Shown here: piece after piece, positions 25,188 through 32,656 of the stretch
How the letters are laid out: the number at the start of each line of letters is the position of its first letter
Position numbering within the stretch: the first letter of the stretch is position 1
Origin: a virus
IMG/VR virus record: IMGVR_UViG_3300036830_000043
Coordinates: 1-53,260 of that record
Direction: 5' to 3' (one strand)
DNA length: 53,260 bases
Translations under genes and position numbers: made by a program
Notes under the pieces: generated by a model
Seen by the model: the letters and a program-made list of their open reading frames with translations, nothing else
Told to the model about the DNA's origin: nothing
The model's database searches: none

Positions 25188-25702
25188 CCTTGGCCCTTCT
25201 CGCTGATACCGTCCTGGTAGTATTTGCCAACGCCATCCGCCTGTCCACGGGTTGACAAAAACACATCTGCATCCACCCAGCCCTTCGGGCAGTGGAAGCC
25301 CCAGCGGCGAATCGGTGGCCAGCGGAACCACAGGGACCACACGGGCTTGCGGCTGTAGAGCACCACACGGTGCGGAGTCTCCGCGCGTCGGAAGTGAGGC
25401 ACGAACGGCCAGCGGTGGTGGATGCTATCAAAGTAGCCACGGTCGCGGATGTTGCAGTTGACTGCCTCCACGGTCGGCCGCTTCATGGCGTAGCTGCACG
25501 CATAGGTGCGGACAATCTCGGCGAAGCCTTCGAGGCTTAAGATGATGCTGATGTTGTCGGACTTGTGGTCATGCAGCGCGCGGTCTTCGTCGCTGCGCCA
25601 CCATTTGTGCAGGCAGAGTTGCCAGCCATGCCAGTTAAACAGCACCCAACGGTGCGTCTGTGGGTCAAGGCGGGGGCCTATGATTAGGTCGGGGGCTCTC
25701 AC
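25178..25702 (-). CDS. Cupin-like phage protein
   Basis: A 174-residue protein resembling small cupin-fold proteins of phages and bacteria: L-H-K-W-W-R-S-D-E-D-R-A-L-H-D-H-K-S-D at about residues 30-48 with the metal-site pair H44-x-H46, I-S-I-I-L-S-L-E-G-F, T-P-H-R-V-V-L-Y and finally R-R-W-G-F-H-C-P-K-G-W-V. The last segment matches the usual W-G-F-x-x-x-x-G-W-V ending. Such proteins are sometimes called 2OG- or cysteine-dioxygenase-like, but activity is not shown. It lies between portal and the metallophosphoesterase block. Confidence 0.65.
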   Translation of the reverse strand: MRAPDLIIGPRLDPQTHRWVLFNWHGWQLCLHKWWRSDEDRALHDHKSDNISIILSLEGFAEIVRTYACSYAMKRPTVEAVNCNIRDRGYFDSIHHRWPFVPHFRRAETPHRVVLYSRKPVWSLWFRWPPIRRWGFHCPKGWVDADVFLSTRGQADGVGKYYQDGISEKGQGCD

Positions 25703-25736
25703 TGGACGGGCAGATTATCGACGCGTGACGGCGGTG

Positions 25737-27494
25737 TCAAGCGGTCTTCTTAGCCTTCGCAAGCTTCAACGCGTTCTTCCGGTCCTTCTCATTTTCCTTG
25801 GACTGGTGCTTGCGGTCCTTGTCCGCTTCGCTCGATGCGTGCTCAAGGTCCGGGCTGCCGTCTTCTTCGTCATCATCGTCCGTGCCTTCGCCGTCCAGCG
25901 TCGGTTCGGGGAGGCCGGGCGCTTCGCCGGTCAAGCCGTCATAGCCGCTATTGGGGTCTTTGGCCAGTTTGTCGCGAACTTCCTGTGGGTCCAGCACGCC
26001 CTTGTCAATCAGCACGCCGTCGCGGTCTGCGTCGCTCTTACGCTCTTCGGCCAGTTCCTTGGCGGTCGGTTCATCGAGCGGCACCCACTCATGGGTGATG
26101 CTGTCATCAATCATGCCGTAGAGATGGCACTGAATCGCTTCAATGCAGAGCTTGGCGTTGTTGTCCACAAGCTGCTGCTGGCTGGACAAGAATTCGTGCC
26201 ACACTTGGATTTCGCCTTCGCTGGACGCATTCAGGCCGGACGGGGTGACGCCCGTCATGATGACCAGGGGCTGGTGGACAATCGCCGCCATGTGCTCCTG
26301 TGCCTGCGCCTGGAGCTTATCGAGGCCGGACAGCGACGTGTCGGCCTTCACGATTTCTTCCGTGGCCTTGTCCAGGAGCATCAGGCCCTGGTTGTCTTTG
26401 TTGTTCGCGAACAGTTGCGCGCGACCCAACACACCGCCGTTTTCCGTGTCTTCGAGCAACGCAGCCAGGTTGGTCATCAGCGCGGTGATGGAAAACTTGT
26501 GGATGAAATCGTTGACGGACTTGCGCGTGCGCAGCCACATGTTGACGGCGGGCTCCAGCAACTGCGTCCAGGACAGCCCACCGAAGTTATAGGCGGGCTT
26601 CAGCAGGTCCGGCACCGGACGTGACAGGAACATCAACAGCCGCGTGTGGTGGGTCTTCTTGCCCATCACGAACCACGAAGACGGCTTGTAGAAATCCGGC
26701 CGCGTGGGGTCGGTGGCGTTGTACGAATACGGGGTGGTCCAGTACGGCTCGATGGGCTGGAAGCCCAGCAGCGAACCCTTGGGAATATTCTTGGGGTCAA
26801 TCTCCAGCGGCGCCTGGCGCTTCAGGTCATCTTCTTGGCCCTTGATGCGGATGTATAGCTGACCGCGGCCAAAAAACCCGTCATATTGAATGCACGTGCG
26901 GAAGTGGTCACGCAGCTTGAAGTCTTCCATGGCCTGCGTGATTTCAACTATTTTGTCATCGAGCGGGTCACTGTTGTCTTCGGTTTCCGTCTCACCAGAT
27001 TTGCCTTCATCCTGCGCCAACTCTTTGGTGCCGTCCTTCTTTTTTGGCTTCTTCGACACCTTGAGCTTCAACCAGCGCCGGGTCATCTCCGCGGCCTGCA
27101 TCTCGGACGGCGCGCGATACTCTGCGACTTGCAGCAGTTGCGCTAAGTACGGATAGCCCTGGAAGAAATAGCCGAACGCAAAATTTGTGTTGCCCCACCC
27201 AAAGAGCCCATCCACGCTGGGCATGTCATCGAAGGCCATTTCCTTGCAGCCGTTGTCCATCGCGAGCACCAGCCCCTTGCCGGTGGGCGGCTTGGCGGGG
27301 ATGACACCGGGCGGTAATTCGGGCAAACGCAGCGCATTGCCATAGCCGGGCGTGATGTCGCGCAGCATGGTCTGGCTGTCGATGGCGTGGCTGATGGGGG
27401 CGCCCGCGCTCTTCCGCGCTGCGCTGCTTAGGTTCTTCAATGTTCCCGCGGGAACAATACGCGCAGGGGCGGCTTTACGGGGTTTGGCTTTCAT
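25737..27494 (-). CDS. Portal protein (DUF1073 family)
   Basis: A 585-residue protein of the DUF1073 portal family. It has a basic N-terminus, an early Y-L-A-Q-L-L-Q-V-A-E-Y-R segment, then D-G-F-F-G-R-G-Q-L-Y-I, a P-I-E-P-Y-W-T-T-P region, G-L-S-W-T-Q-L-L-E-P-A-V-N and G-V-T-P-S-G-L-N-A-S-S-E-G-E-I. The C-terminal 90 residues are very acidic and then basic (D-D-D-D-E-E-D-G ... K-D-R-K-N-A-L-K-L-A-K). Its length is on the large side because of this tail. It follows the terminase by 14 bases. Confidence 0.9.
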   Translation of the reverse strand: MKAKPRKAAPARIVPAGTLKNLSSAARKSAGAPISHAIDSQTMLRDITPGYGNALRLPELPPGVIPAKPPTGKGLVLAMDNGCKEMAFDDMPSVDGLFGWGNTNFAFGYFFQGYPYLAQLLQVAEYRAPSEMQAAEMTRRWLKLKVSKKPKKKDGTKELAQDEGKSGETETEDNSDPLDDKIVEITQAMEDFKLRDHFRTCIQYDGFFGRGQLYIRIKGQEDDLKRQAPLEIDPKNIPKGSLLGFQPIEPYWTTPYSYNATDPTRPDFYKPSSWFVMGKKTHHTRLLMFLSRPVPDLLKPAYNFGGLSWTQLLEPAVNMWLRTRKSVNDFIHKFSITALMTNLAALLEDTENGGVLGRAQLFANNKDNQGLMLLDKATEEIVKADTSLSGLDKLQAQAQEHMAAIVHQPLVIMTGVTPSGLNASSEGEIQVWHEFLSSQQQLVDNNAKLCIEAIQCHLYGMIDDSITHEWVPLDEPTAKELAEERKSDADRDGVLIDKGVLDPQEVRDKLAKDPNSGYDGLTGEAPGLPEPTLDGEGTDDDDEEDGSPDLEHASSEADKDRKHQSKENEKDRKNALKLAKAKKTA

Positions 27495-27508
27495 TACCGT
27501 AATGTAGC

Positions 27509-29227
27509 CTAGGACCGGGGGAAACGGAAGCCGCCCGGGTTCCCCGGCGCTGCCCGCGCGCCCGCGGCGCTGGTCTGCTGCAAGGTCTCTTCCGTGATGA
27601 CCAGGCGCCCGATGCGCGGCGCCATCGCGATGACCACAGCATCCGCCAGGTTGGGGGAGGCCATCTTCAGCTTCTCCTGCGGCGCCTTGTCAATCAGCAT
27701 TTTGCCGGAATTGTCCTGCTTGTATTGCGCCTGCGATAGCTCCGTGACCAACTGCCCGAAGTGCTGGTAGCCGCTCGCCAGGCTGATGCAGTCCTCCACC
27801 CGCGGCAATGGCATCGAGGGGTCGCCGCGGCCCGCAGCGGACTCCACAAGCAGCCAGGTGTTACGAAAACGCCAGCGCGCGGTAAACCACGCCTGCGCCT
27901 TCATGTTTTTGTAATAGTCCTCATTGGTGCGGTCTGTGCCGGGGGCGATGGCTTCGGGGTCCACGGGGCTGGCGCTGCCGCGGTACATCGTCGCGCGTAC
28001 CGTGCGAATGCGGCGCAGCTTGCGGCCTTCGTTGATTTTGCGCGCATCGCCGCGGATACCCACACCCATGCCGTCGCCATCGTAGGCAAACTCCGGTGTT
28101 TCAAAGCGGTCACACAGGCTGAAGGCACGCTCCGCGGTTTCGTACAGGTCCGAGTCTTTGCCGGTCCACATCTCGGCGTACTTGATTAGGATGCCGTGGC
28201 GGATGGCTATGGCGTTCTTATCCTTGCCGCGGTCGGCTATGTCCAGCCCGGCCAGCTTCATGCCGCTGATGGTCCAGCCCAACTTGACATGCGCGTCAAT
28301 CGCCGCTTGCACGTAGTTGTACGGGATGACGATGCCCTCCATGGAGGCATCGAACTGGTTCATGATTTCCTGGTTGAACGTGATGGGATCTAGTTCGTAG
28401 CGCTTGCGCTCCAACCACGCTTCATCCTTACGCAGGTCATCGTACCAATTGAAGTCAAAACGGTGCTTGGTCGCCGCGTAGCGCCGCGCCTTGTCGGCAA
28501 ACGGATTGGCGCTGCCGTTCACCGATGACATGTCTATGCGGCAGTCGGTGTTCATCGAGATGGCGGCATCGACCACCGCAGGGCGCATCAAGTGGGCGGC
28601 TTCGTCAACAAAGAAGATGGCCTTACGGCCACCGCGGCCCATGCGGTCGCCCGCATCACCGCTGATGCTGCTGCGCGTCTCCGGGAACGTCAGGCCCATG
28701 TGGGTGCTGTGTTTCTTGACGTTCCACCCCGCGCGGAATTCTTCGGGCAGATTCTCCAGGAACATGCGGCCCTTGAAGAACAGCGTGTCAGGGTTCGTGG
28801 TTGAGTCCAGCTTGTCTTCGGTGGCGCTGCCGAACCCCAGCATCATGTTGCGGTGGAAGAGGCACAGCGAGACGGCCACGGCAAATGCGATCCATGAGGC
28901 GCCCACGTCGCGCGACTTCACCAGCACGCCCGGGTCGCCGCCTTTCCACATGGCAATAATCCACTCCACCAACTCGCGCTGTTTGGGCATGAGTATCAGC
29001 GGCATCACGGGGTTGCGGCCCTTACCGCTGACACGCGGGTCAACGGTTATGGCCCAGTCGCTGATGAAGTCGGCGATGTGGTCTTTGTAGTAAGCCTTGA
29101 CGGCTTTGAGCTTGGCGGGGTTGGCCCGGAGCCACTTCAGGCGTTCGGTGCGCTCAAGGAAGATGGGCCGGTAATCCGGGTTTTTGAAGTCCACCTGGTA
29201 CGGTGGTGATGGTGTTGCAGCGGCCAT
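27509..29227 (-). CDS. Terminase large subunit
   Basis: A 572-residue packaging motor and nuclease. The ATPase has a deviant Walker A, K104-S-R-D-V-G-A-S111, with the lysine at the front as in lambda gpA (K-S-A-R-V-G-Y-S), and Walker B I-F-F-V-D-E-A at 204-210. The RNase H-like nuclease is marked by G-L-D329-I-A-D, by Y-D-G-D near 382-385 and by N-L-A-D-A-V near the C-terminus. ATG 29227 is preferred over GTG 29260 because GGAG lies upstream and a promoter ends close to it. It is the first gene of the late operon; its small subunit is encoded at 36426-37217. Confidence 0.92.
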   Translation of the reverse strand: MAAATPSPPYQVDFKNPDYRPIFLERTERLKWLRANPAKLKAVKAYYKDHIADFISDWAITVDPRVSGKGRNPVMPLILMPKQRELVEWIIAMWKGGDPGVLVKSRDVGASWIAFAVAVSLCLFHRNMMLGFGSATEDKLDSTTNPDTLFFKGRMFLENLPEEFRAGWNVKKHSTHMGLTFPETRSSISGDAGDRMGRGGRKAIFFVDEAAHLMRPAVVDAAISMNTDCRIDMSSVNGSANPFADKARRYAATKHRFDFNWYDDLRKDEAWLERKRYELDPITFNQEIMNQFDASMEGIVIPYNYVQAAIDAHVKLGWTISGMKLAGLDIADRGKDKNAIAIRHGILIKYAEMWTGKDSDLYETAERAFSLCDRFETPEFAYDGDGMGVGIRGDARKINEGRKLRRIRTVRATMYRGSASPVDPEAIAPGTDRTNEDYYKNMKAQAWFTARWRFRNTWLLVESAAGRGDPSMPLPRVEDCISLASGYQHFGQLVTELSQAQYKQDNSGKMLIDKAPQEKLKMASPNLADAVVIAMAPRIGRLVITEETLQQTSAAGARAAPGNPGGFRFPRS

Positions 29228-29253
29228 GGTTTCCCAAGCTCCGGTTGATGTAC

Positions 29254-29274
29254 GTGTCACCAGAATTGTGACAC
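29254..29274. promoter_or_regulatory. Inverted repeat GTGTCAC-N7-GTGACAC over the late promoter
   Basis: Two perfect 7-bp arms, GTGTCAC at 29254-29260 and GTGACAC at 29268-29274, with seven bases between. It covers the -10 box and probable start site of the leftward promoter. The arms contain the same TGACA half-site as the TGAC-N6-GTCA palindromes but pointing the opposite way. It could be an operator controlling the late operon. Confidence 0.5.
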
Positions 29275-29293
29275 AGGTCTAGGCCGCTTGCAA
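29265..29293 (-). promoter_or_regulatory. Putative sigma70-type promoter of the late operon
   Basis: On the minus strand TTGCAA (29293-29288) and CACAAT (29270-29265) are separated by 17 bases. Transcription would begin near 29258, about 30 bases before the terminase ATG at 29227. It is the only intergenic space before a run of almost 29 kb of leftward genes. The boxes match 4 of 6 positions each, so this is a reasonable but unproven promoter. Confidence 0.45.
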
Positions 29294-29372
29294 ATTTTCG
29301 TGATTAGATGGCCGGTTGACACTTATGCGCATATGGCAACGCTTCGCCACTCCCTGTTGAAACTGTGAACTG

Positions 29373-29410
29373 TGACACGCTTGTCAACCTGAACATAGAC
29401 CGAGATACGC
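29373..29410 (+). promoter_or_regulatory. TGAC-N6-GTCA palindrome and AGATACGC element before the first early gene
   Basis: TGACACGCTTGTCA lies at 29373-29386, and CGAGATACGC at 29401-29410. The ribosome site GGGAG follows at 29422-29426. The same pair, palindrome plus an A-[AG]-GAT element followed by GC/CACC, occurs before several other rightward genes (32351, 35265, 38226, 40652). No good -10 is obvious, so I record it as a regulatory element rather than a certain promoter. Confidence 0.5.
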
Positions 29411-29435
29411 ACACCAACCACGGGAGTAGATGAAG

Positions 29436-29798
29436 ATGAAATTAACCAACTGGGATGCGACGAAGAAAGAATGGTCAAGCGAGACGGTGGCCGAAGGCCA
29501 GGTGGATTTTGACCAGAAGGACCGCTTGGGCCGCACCATCGGCGCCGGGTTCTACATCGAGGCGCAGACCTTTGTCACCGATGAAACCATGAACTACGAA
29601 AACAACTTGGAGCGTAACCCCTGCTTGGCGGGTGGCCCCGGTTTGTACTTCAGCGCCACCATCTTCAACACCCGCAACCGTGAGCGCTACCAGGCGACCA
29701 CCAGCACTCTGTGCGCCAGCATGGATGCCGCCCACCGCTACTGCGCGGCCTACATCGCCAAGAAGCGCAAAGACGCTGTGAAAAAGGCGGGCAAGTAA
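29436..29798 (+). CDS. First early gene, unknown function
   Basis: A protein of 120 residues (ATG 29436, nine bases after GGGAG; ATG at 29430 would add two). It has D-x-K-D-R-L-G-R-T-I-G-A-G-F-Y-I-E in the middle, G-P-G-L-Y-F-S-A-T and a basic C-terminus, A-A-Y-I-A-K-K-R-K-D-A-V-K-K. I recognise no family. As the first rightward gene beside the divergent control region it is likely expressed very early. Confidence 0.7.
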   Translation: MKLTNWDATKKEWSSETVAEGQVDFDQKDRLGRTIGAGFYIEAQTFVTDETMNYENNLERNPCLAGGPGLYFSATIFNTRNRERYQATTSTLCASMDAAHRYCAAYIAKKRKDAVKKAGK

Positions 29799-30356
29799 AT
29801 GGCGCACGGCGACCCACGCTATACCGGGGTAGCACTGATGCTCCCCGACGTGCTGCCGCCCATCACGCGAGTGGTGGCCGTGCAGGTCTATAACCGCCTG
29901 GTGCGGGCCTTTGGCGGCACGGAGCACATCCCGGTGGGTGTACTCGAAGCCAGGGGCGGGCGCCCGATAGCGAGCAACTACGGCAGCCGCAGCAGGGGCC
30001 GGACGTGTTGGGCCAGCACCACCCCAACGCGCAGCCACTTCAAGGGGTGGGGGCGCATCGTCCACGATGCCAGCCACTACGTCTTCGAGCAACGCCACCC
30101 GTCAGCGCGGCCCCACGATGGTGGCCACGCGCAACTGGAAACCCAGATGGCGCACTACGTGATGTCGCATCGGCTGATAGAACGCTACGCCCCGCAACCG
30201 CGTAAGCGGGTCAAGGTTGACACCAACGTCAAGCTGGCCAATACTGACGCGGCCATCAAGCGTTGGCAGACCAAGGCGAAGCGCGCGGCGACAGCCCTGC
30301 GCAAGCTAAACGTCAAGCGTAAACGAATTCTGAAAACCATGGAGAACCCGACGTGA
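29799..30356 (+). CDS. Unknown protein with conserved-looking His cluster
   Basis: A 185-residue basic protein starting directly after the previous stop. The middle holds W-G-R-I-V-H-D-A-S-H-Y-V-F, then R-P-H-D-x-G-H-A-Q-L-E, so five His and two Asp lie within about 25 residues, an arrangement that could bind a metal. A long Lys/Arg-rich helical C-terminus (about 130-185) could bind nucleic acid. I cannot assign a family. Confidence 0.65.
   Translation: MAHGDPRYTGVALMLPDVLPPITRVVAVQVYNRLVRAFGGTEHIPVGVLEARGGRPIASNYGSRSRGRTCWASTTPTRSHFKGWGRIVHDASHYVFEQRHPSARPHDGGHAQLETQMAHYVMSHRLIERYAPQPRKRVKVDTNVKLANTDAAIKRWQTKAKRAATALRKLNVKRKRILKTMENPT
30217..30245 (+). promoter_or_regulatory. Possible internal promoter overlapping a TGAC-N6-GTCA palindrome
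   Basis: TTGACA at 30217-30222 and AATACT at 30240-30245 with a 17-base spacer. The palindrome TGACACCAACGTCA (30218-30231) includes the -35 box. The site lies inside the preceding gene, about 110 bases before the GTG start at 30353. Confidence 0.35.
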
Positions 30357-30592
30357 ACAGCACATGCCGATTTTGCAAGCTCACCACCGGACAAATGGTG
30401 AAGTACAACGTGCGCCACTATGCCCATGCTGCCTGCGGCTTCAAAGCCAAAGGCGTGGCATTCCTCGCAGCTTTGACCGATTGGCAGTGCTTCAGTGAGG
30501 TTCCCTACCGCGCGGCAGTGGAGGCGGGCGCCAATGTTGAGGCGGAACTGGTTAGGCGTGCGAATAAATATCAACAGGAGAACCCAACATGA
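30353..30592 (+). CDS. Small Cys-containing protein
   Basis: A 79-residue protein with GTG start, GGAG eight bases upstream, overlapping the previous stop. It begins M-N-S-T-C-R-F-C-K-L-T-T-G-Q-M and has H-Y-A-H-A-A-C after it, so C5, C8, H-x2-H and C28 may form one zinc site. Function unknown; it belongs to a chain of overlapping genes leading to the topoisomerase VI-A-like gene. Confidence 0.65.
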   Translation: MNSTCRFCKLTTGQMVKYNVRHYAHAACGFKAKGVAFLAALTDWQCFSEVPYRAAVEAGANVEAELVRRANKYQQENPT

Positions 30593-30687
30593 TGACCCGT
30601 GAAGACTGGTGGACTTACTCACGCGTAGAGAATGCGCGCCGCGACCGTTGGCAGCGATTCATGCGGTGGCTGGCGGGACAGCTATGA
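30589..30687 (+). CDS. 32-residue microprotein
   Basis: ATG 30589 has AGGAG eight bases upstream. It overlaps the preceding stop as ATGA and its own stop overlaps the next ATG as ATGA. The peptide is M-M-T-R-E-D-W-W-T-Y-S-R-V-E-N-A followed by R-R-D-R-W-Q-R-F-M-R-W-L-A-G-Q-L: aromatic and strongly basic, probably one amphipathic helix. The coupling on both sides makes it likely to be real; it may act with the next protein. Confidence 0.65.
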   Translation: MMTREDWWTYSRVENARRDRWQRFMRWLAGQL

Positions 30688-31571
30688 GCAAGCAATTCTA
30701 CAAGCACACCGAATTCCGCGCGGCAGCGCTGGCCATGATTGATGTCATGAACGACATCTGCGACAGCTACGTGGCACAGGGCTTCGTGCTCACCGTCCGG
30801 CAGCTTTACTACCAGCTTGTCGCCCGTGGCCACATCGAGAACACGGAGCGCAGCTACAAGCGCACCACCAACCTGGTGAATGACGCGCGCCTGGCCGGAC
30901 TCATGGACTGGGATGCCATCGAGGACCGCACGCGCGCCTTCATCAAGCGCAGCCGCTGGGAGACGCCCAACGATGCGCTGGCGAGCGTCGCGCAGCAGTT
31001 CCACATGGACCTGTGGACAGGGCAGGAGCATCGCGTTTACGTCATCGTGGAGAAGGAAGCGTTGGCCGGTGTGCTAGAAGGTGTATGCAACGCGCATGAT
31101 GTGCCACTCCTGGCAGCGCGCGGCTATCCATCGGGCACGGTGTTGCGCGAGTTTGCGCAGATAGACCTGGAGCAATGCGGCGGCGAAGAACAAACGCCCG
31201 TCATCCTGCACTTCGGTGACCATGACCCGTCTGGCATCGACATGTCGCGCGACCTGGAAGAACGCATCGAACTGTTCAACGAATGCGGCCAGGCGGTGCT
31301 GTTCCGCCGTCTCGCGCTCAACTGGGACCAAATCGAGGAACAGAAGCCACCGCCCAATCCAGCCAAAGTCACTGACTCACGGTTTGCCGACTACGCGCGC
31401 AAGTACGGCATGGAGTCATGGGAGTTAGACGCGCTGACGCCCACGTATCTGACCGACCTGGTGCGCAAGCATGTCATGGAGTACATTGACGTGCCCGTGT
31501 GGAACCGGCGCATAAAATCCATCAAACACATTCGCACTCGGCTGGAGAAGACAGCCAAGGAATTCAAATGA
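30684..31571 (+). CDS. Topoisomerase VI subunit A / Spo11-like protein (Mini-A type)
   Basis: A 295-residue protein that lines up with the A subunit of type IIB topoisomerases. Residues 36-80 look like the winged-helix CAP domain: V-R-Q-L-Y42-Y43-Q-L-V, where a Tyr would cut DNA. Residues 118-190 look like TOPRIM: Y-V-I-V-E123-K-E, G-Y-P-S-G-T-V-L, then F-G-D179-H-D181-P-S-G-I-D. No B (ATPase) subunit is visible in the genome. B-less relatives called Mini-A have been described from mobile elements. It may nick or break DNA during replication or recombination. The fold call is from motifs only. Confidence 0.75.
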   Translation: MSKQFYKHTEFRAAALAMIDVMNDICDSYVAQGFVLTVRQLYYQLVARGHIENTERSYKRTTNLVNDARLAGLMDWDAIEDRTRAFIKRSRWETPNDALASVAQQFHMDLWTGQEHRVYVIVEKEALAGVLEGVCNAHDVPLLAARGYPSGTVLREFAQIDLEQCGGEEQTPVILHFGDHDPSGIDMSRDLEERIELFNECGQAVLFRRLALNWDQIEEQKPPPNPAKVTDSRFADYARKYGMESWELDALTPTYLTDLVRKHVMEYIDVPVWNRRIKSIKHIRTRLEKTAKEFK

Positions 31572-31972
31572 CTGACACCAGTGTCACCGACGCGGCCCAA
31601 ATACCCGTAACTCAACCCGCCAGCCTGGCATCACTATCACTGACTCCGATGCTGCGCTACCGTATACAGGAGGCCAACGGCCAGACGCACGTCGGCTACT
31701 TCCTGCCGGACCCGCAGAGCAAGCCCGCGGGGCAACTGAAGCTGATAGCGCGCACCCAGCACCCGACGCGGGCCATCGCGGACGCCCGCATCATTCGCCG
31801 GGCGCGGTCGGTGTGCATGCGGGCCAAGAAGCCCTGGTTGCAATACGTGTTCACCAGCGACACAGGCGCCTTCCAGGCGTTTGAAGATGAAGCGGTGGCC
31901 ATCGAGGCTGCCACGAAGTCGGAACTGCCCTGCGTGCTCTACAGCGTCGATGGGACATGGAGGCATCTGTAA
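31568..31972 (+). CDS. Unknown protein
   Basis: A 134-residue protein with ATG overlapping the previous stop as ATGA. It begins M-T-D-T-S-V-T-D-A-A-Q-I-P and contains H-V-G-Y-F-L-P-D-P-Q-S-K and a basic stretch I-I-R-R-A-R-S-V-C-M-R-A-K-K-P-W. A palindrome TGACACCAGTGTCA with 6-bp arms occupies codons 2-7 (31573-31586). It may partner the topoisomerase-like protein; this is by adjacency only. Confidence 0.65.
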   Translation: MTDTSVTDAAQIPVTQPASLASLSLTPMLRYRIQEANGQTHVGYFLPDPQSKPAGQLKLIARTQHPTRAIADARIIRRARSVCMRAKKPWLQYVFTSDTGAFQAFEDEAVAIEAATKSELPCVLYSVDGTWRHL

Positions 31973-32184
31973 TGGACCCCGGCTGCACATGCGGCGCCAC
32001 GCTGAAGCACTCCGCAGACTGCGTGGTGTTTTGGGCGCCGCTGCCCCGGCAGATGCAACTGGAAGACATCGTGCCAGGCTGGGTGTGGGCATACCCCGGG
32101 CACGTGTTCCTTGACGGGTCTGTCATGCAGAGCGGGGCGCCACCGTCCTGGTGCTCGAATGACTGGGCTTGGCATGGCTGCTGA
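31972..32184 (+). CDS. Small Cys/Trp-rich protein
   Basis: A 70-residue protein with TAATG overlap at its start: M-D-P-G-C-T-C-G-A-T-L-K-H-S-A-D-C. C5, C7, H13 and C17 may bind a metal. The C-terminus is W-C-S-N-D-W-A-W-H-G-C. Function unknown. TGACGGGTCTGTCA (32112-32125), another palindrome copy, lies in its second half. Confidence 0.55.
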   Translation: MDPGCTCGATLKHSADCVVFWAPLPRQMQLEDIVPGWVWAYPGHVFLDGSVMQSGAPPSWCSNDWAWHGC

Positions 32185-32332
32185 CAAGCACCCCGAACCC
32201 GCCCAGTGCGTGTGGTGTTGGCGCCCGCTGTGCGCTTCCGTGGAATGCCGCATTGCCTACCACAATGCCATGTTCATCCCGGCCTGGTACGAACCCAAGC
32301 GCCGGGTGCTGGACCTGGAGCCGCACTCCTAA
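32174..32332 (+). CDS. Small Cys-rich protein
   Basis: A 52-residue protein overlapping the previous gene by 11 bases. It begins M-A-A-D-K-H-P-E-P-A-Q-C-V-W-C-W-R-P-L-C, giving C-x2-C-x4-C and another Cys at A-S-V-E-C. Function unknown. It ends the first early gene block; a new regulatory element follows at 32350. Confidence 0.5.
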   Translation: MAADKHPEPAQCVWCWRPLCASVECRIAYHNAMFIPAWYEPKRRVLDLEPHS

Positions 32333-32349
32333 ACTGTGACACACATCAC

Positions 32350-32380
32350 TTGACGCGCGTGTCATCTTGGCCCAAGATCG
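32350..32380 (+). promoter_or_regulatory. Putative promoter with TGAC-N6-GTCA palindrome
   Basis: TTGACG at 32350-32355, palindrome TGACGCGCGTGTCA at 32351-32364 and CAAGAT at 32373-32378 with a 17-base spacer. Then comes CGCTACACCAACC and the ribosome site AGGAG at 32392-32396. The -10 match is weak (3 of 6), but the same layout recurs at 38225-38254. Confidence 0.5.
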
Positions 32381-32404
32381 CTACACCAACCAGGAGTAGC
32401 GCAG

Positions 32405-32656
32405 ATGGCAAAAGTTACAGCGAAGTTGAACGCGGCACAGGCCACGGAGAAGTTCTCCAACATCAAGGGCACCATCATGGGTGCCAAGCTCTTCGGGGAC
32501 CACGTGGCCCTGTTGGACATGGGACGCGGCGCCAAGGCCGTCATCATCAACGGCAACATGGATTGCTGCTGCCCCAATGCCACCATGGCGATGGTCCAAG
32601 TGGAACGGGCTCTGCGCATCGTCGCCAAGCACTTGTCCGGCACGGTGCGCTGCTAA
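32405..32656 (+). CDS. Unknown small protein
   Basis: An 83-residue protein, M-A-K-V-T-A-K-L-N-A-A-Q-A-T-E-K-F-S-N-I-K, with AGGAG eight bases before ATG. The middle has M-D-C-C-C-P-N-A-T-M, three consecutive Cys. It looks like a compact alpha/beta protein. It is the first gene of a new transcription unit, and its stop overlaps the next ATG as TAATG. Confidence 0.65.
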   Translation: MAKVTAKLNAAQATEKFSNIKGTIMGAKLFGDHVALLDMGRGAKAVIINGNMDCCCPNATMAMVQVERALRIVAKHLSGTVRC

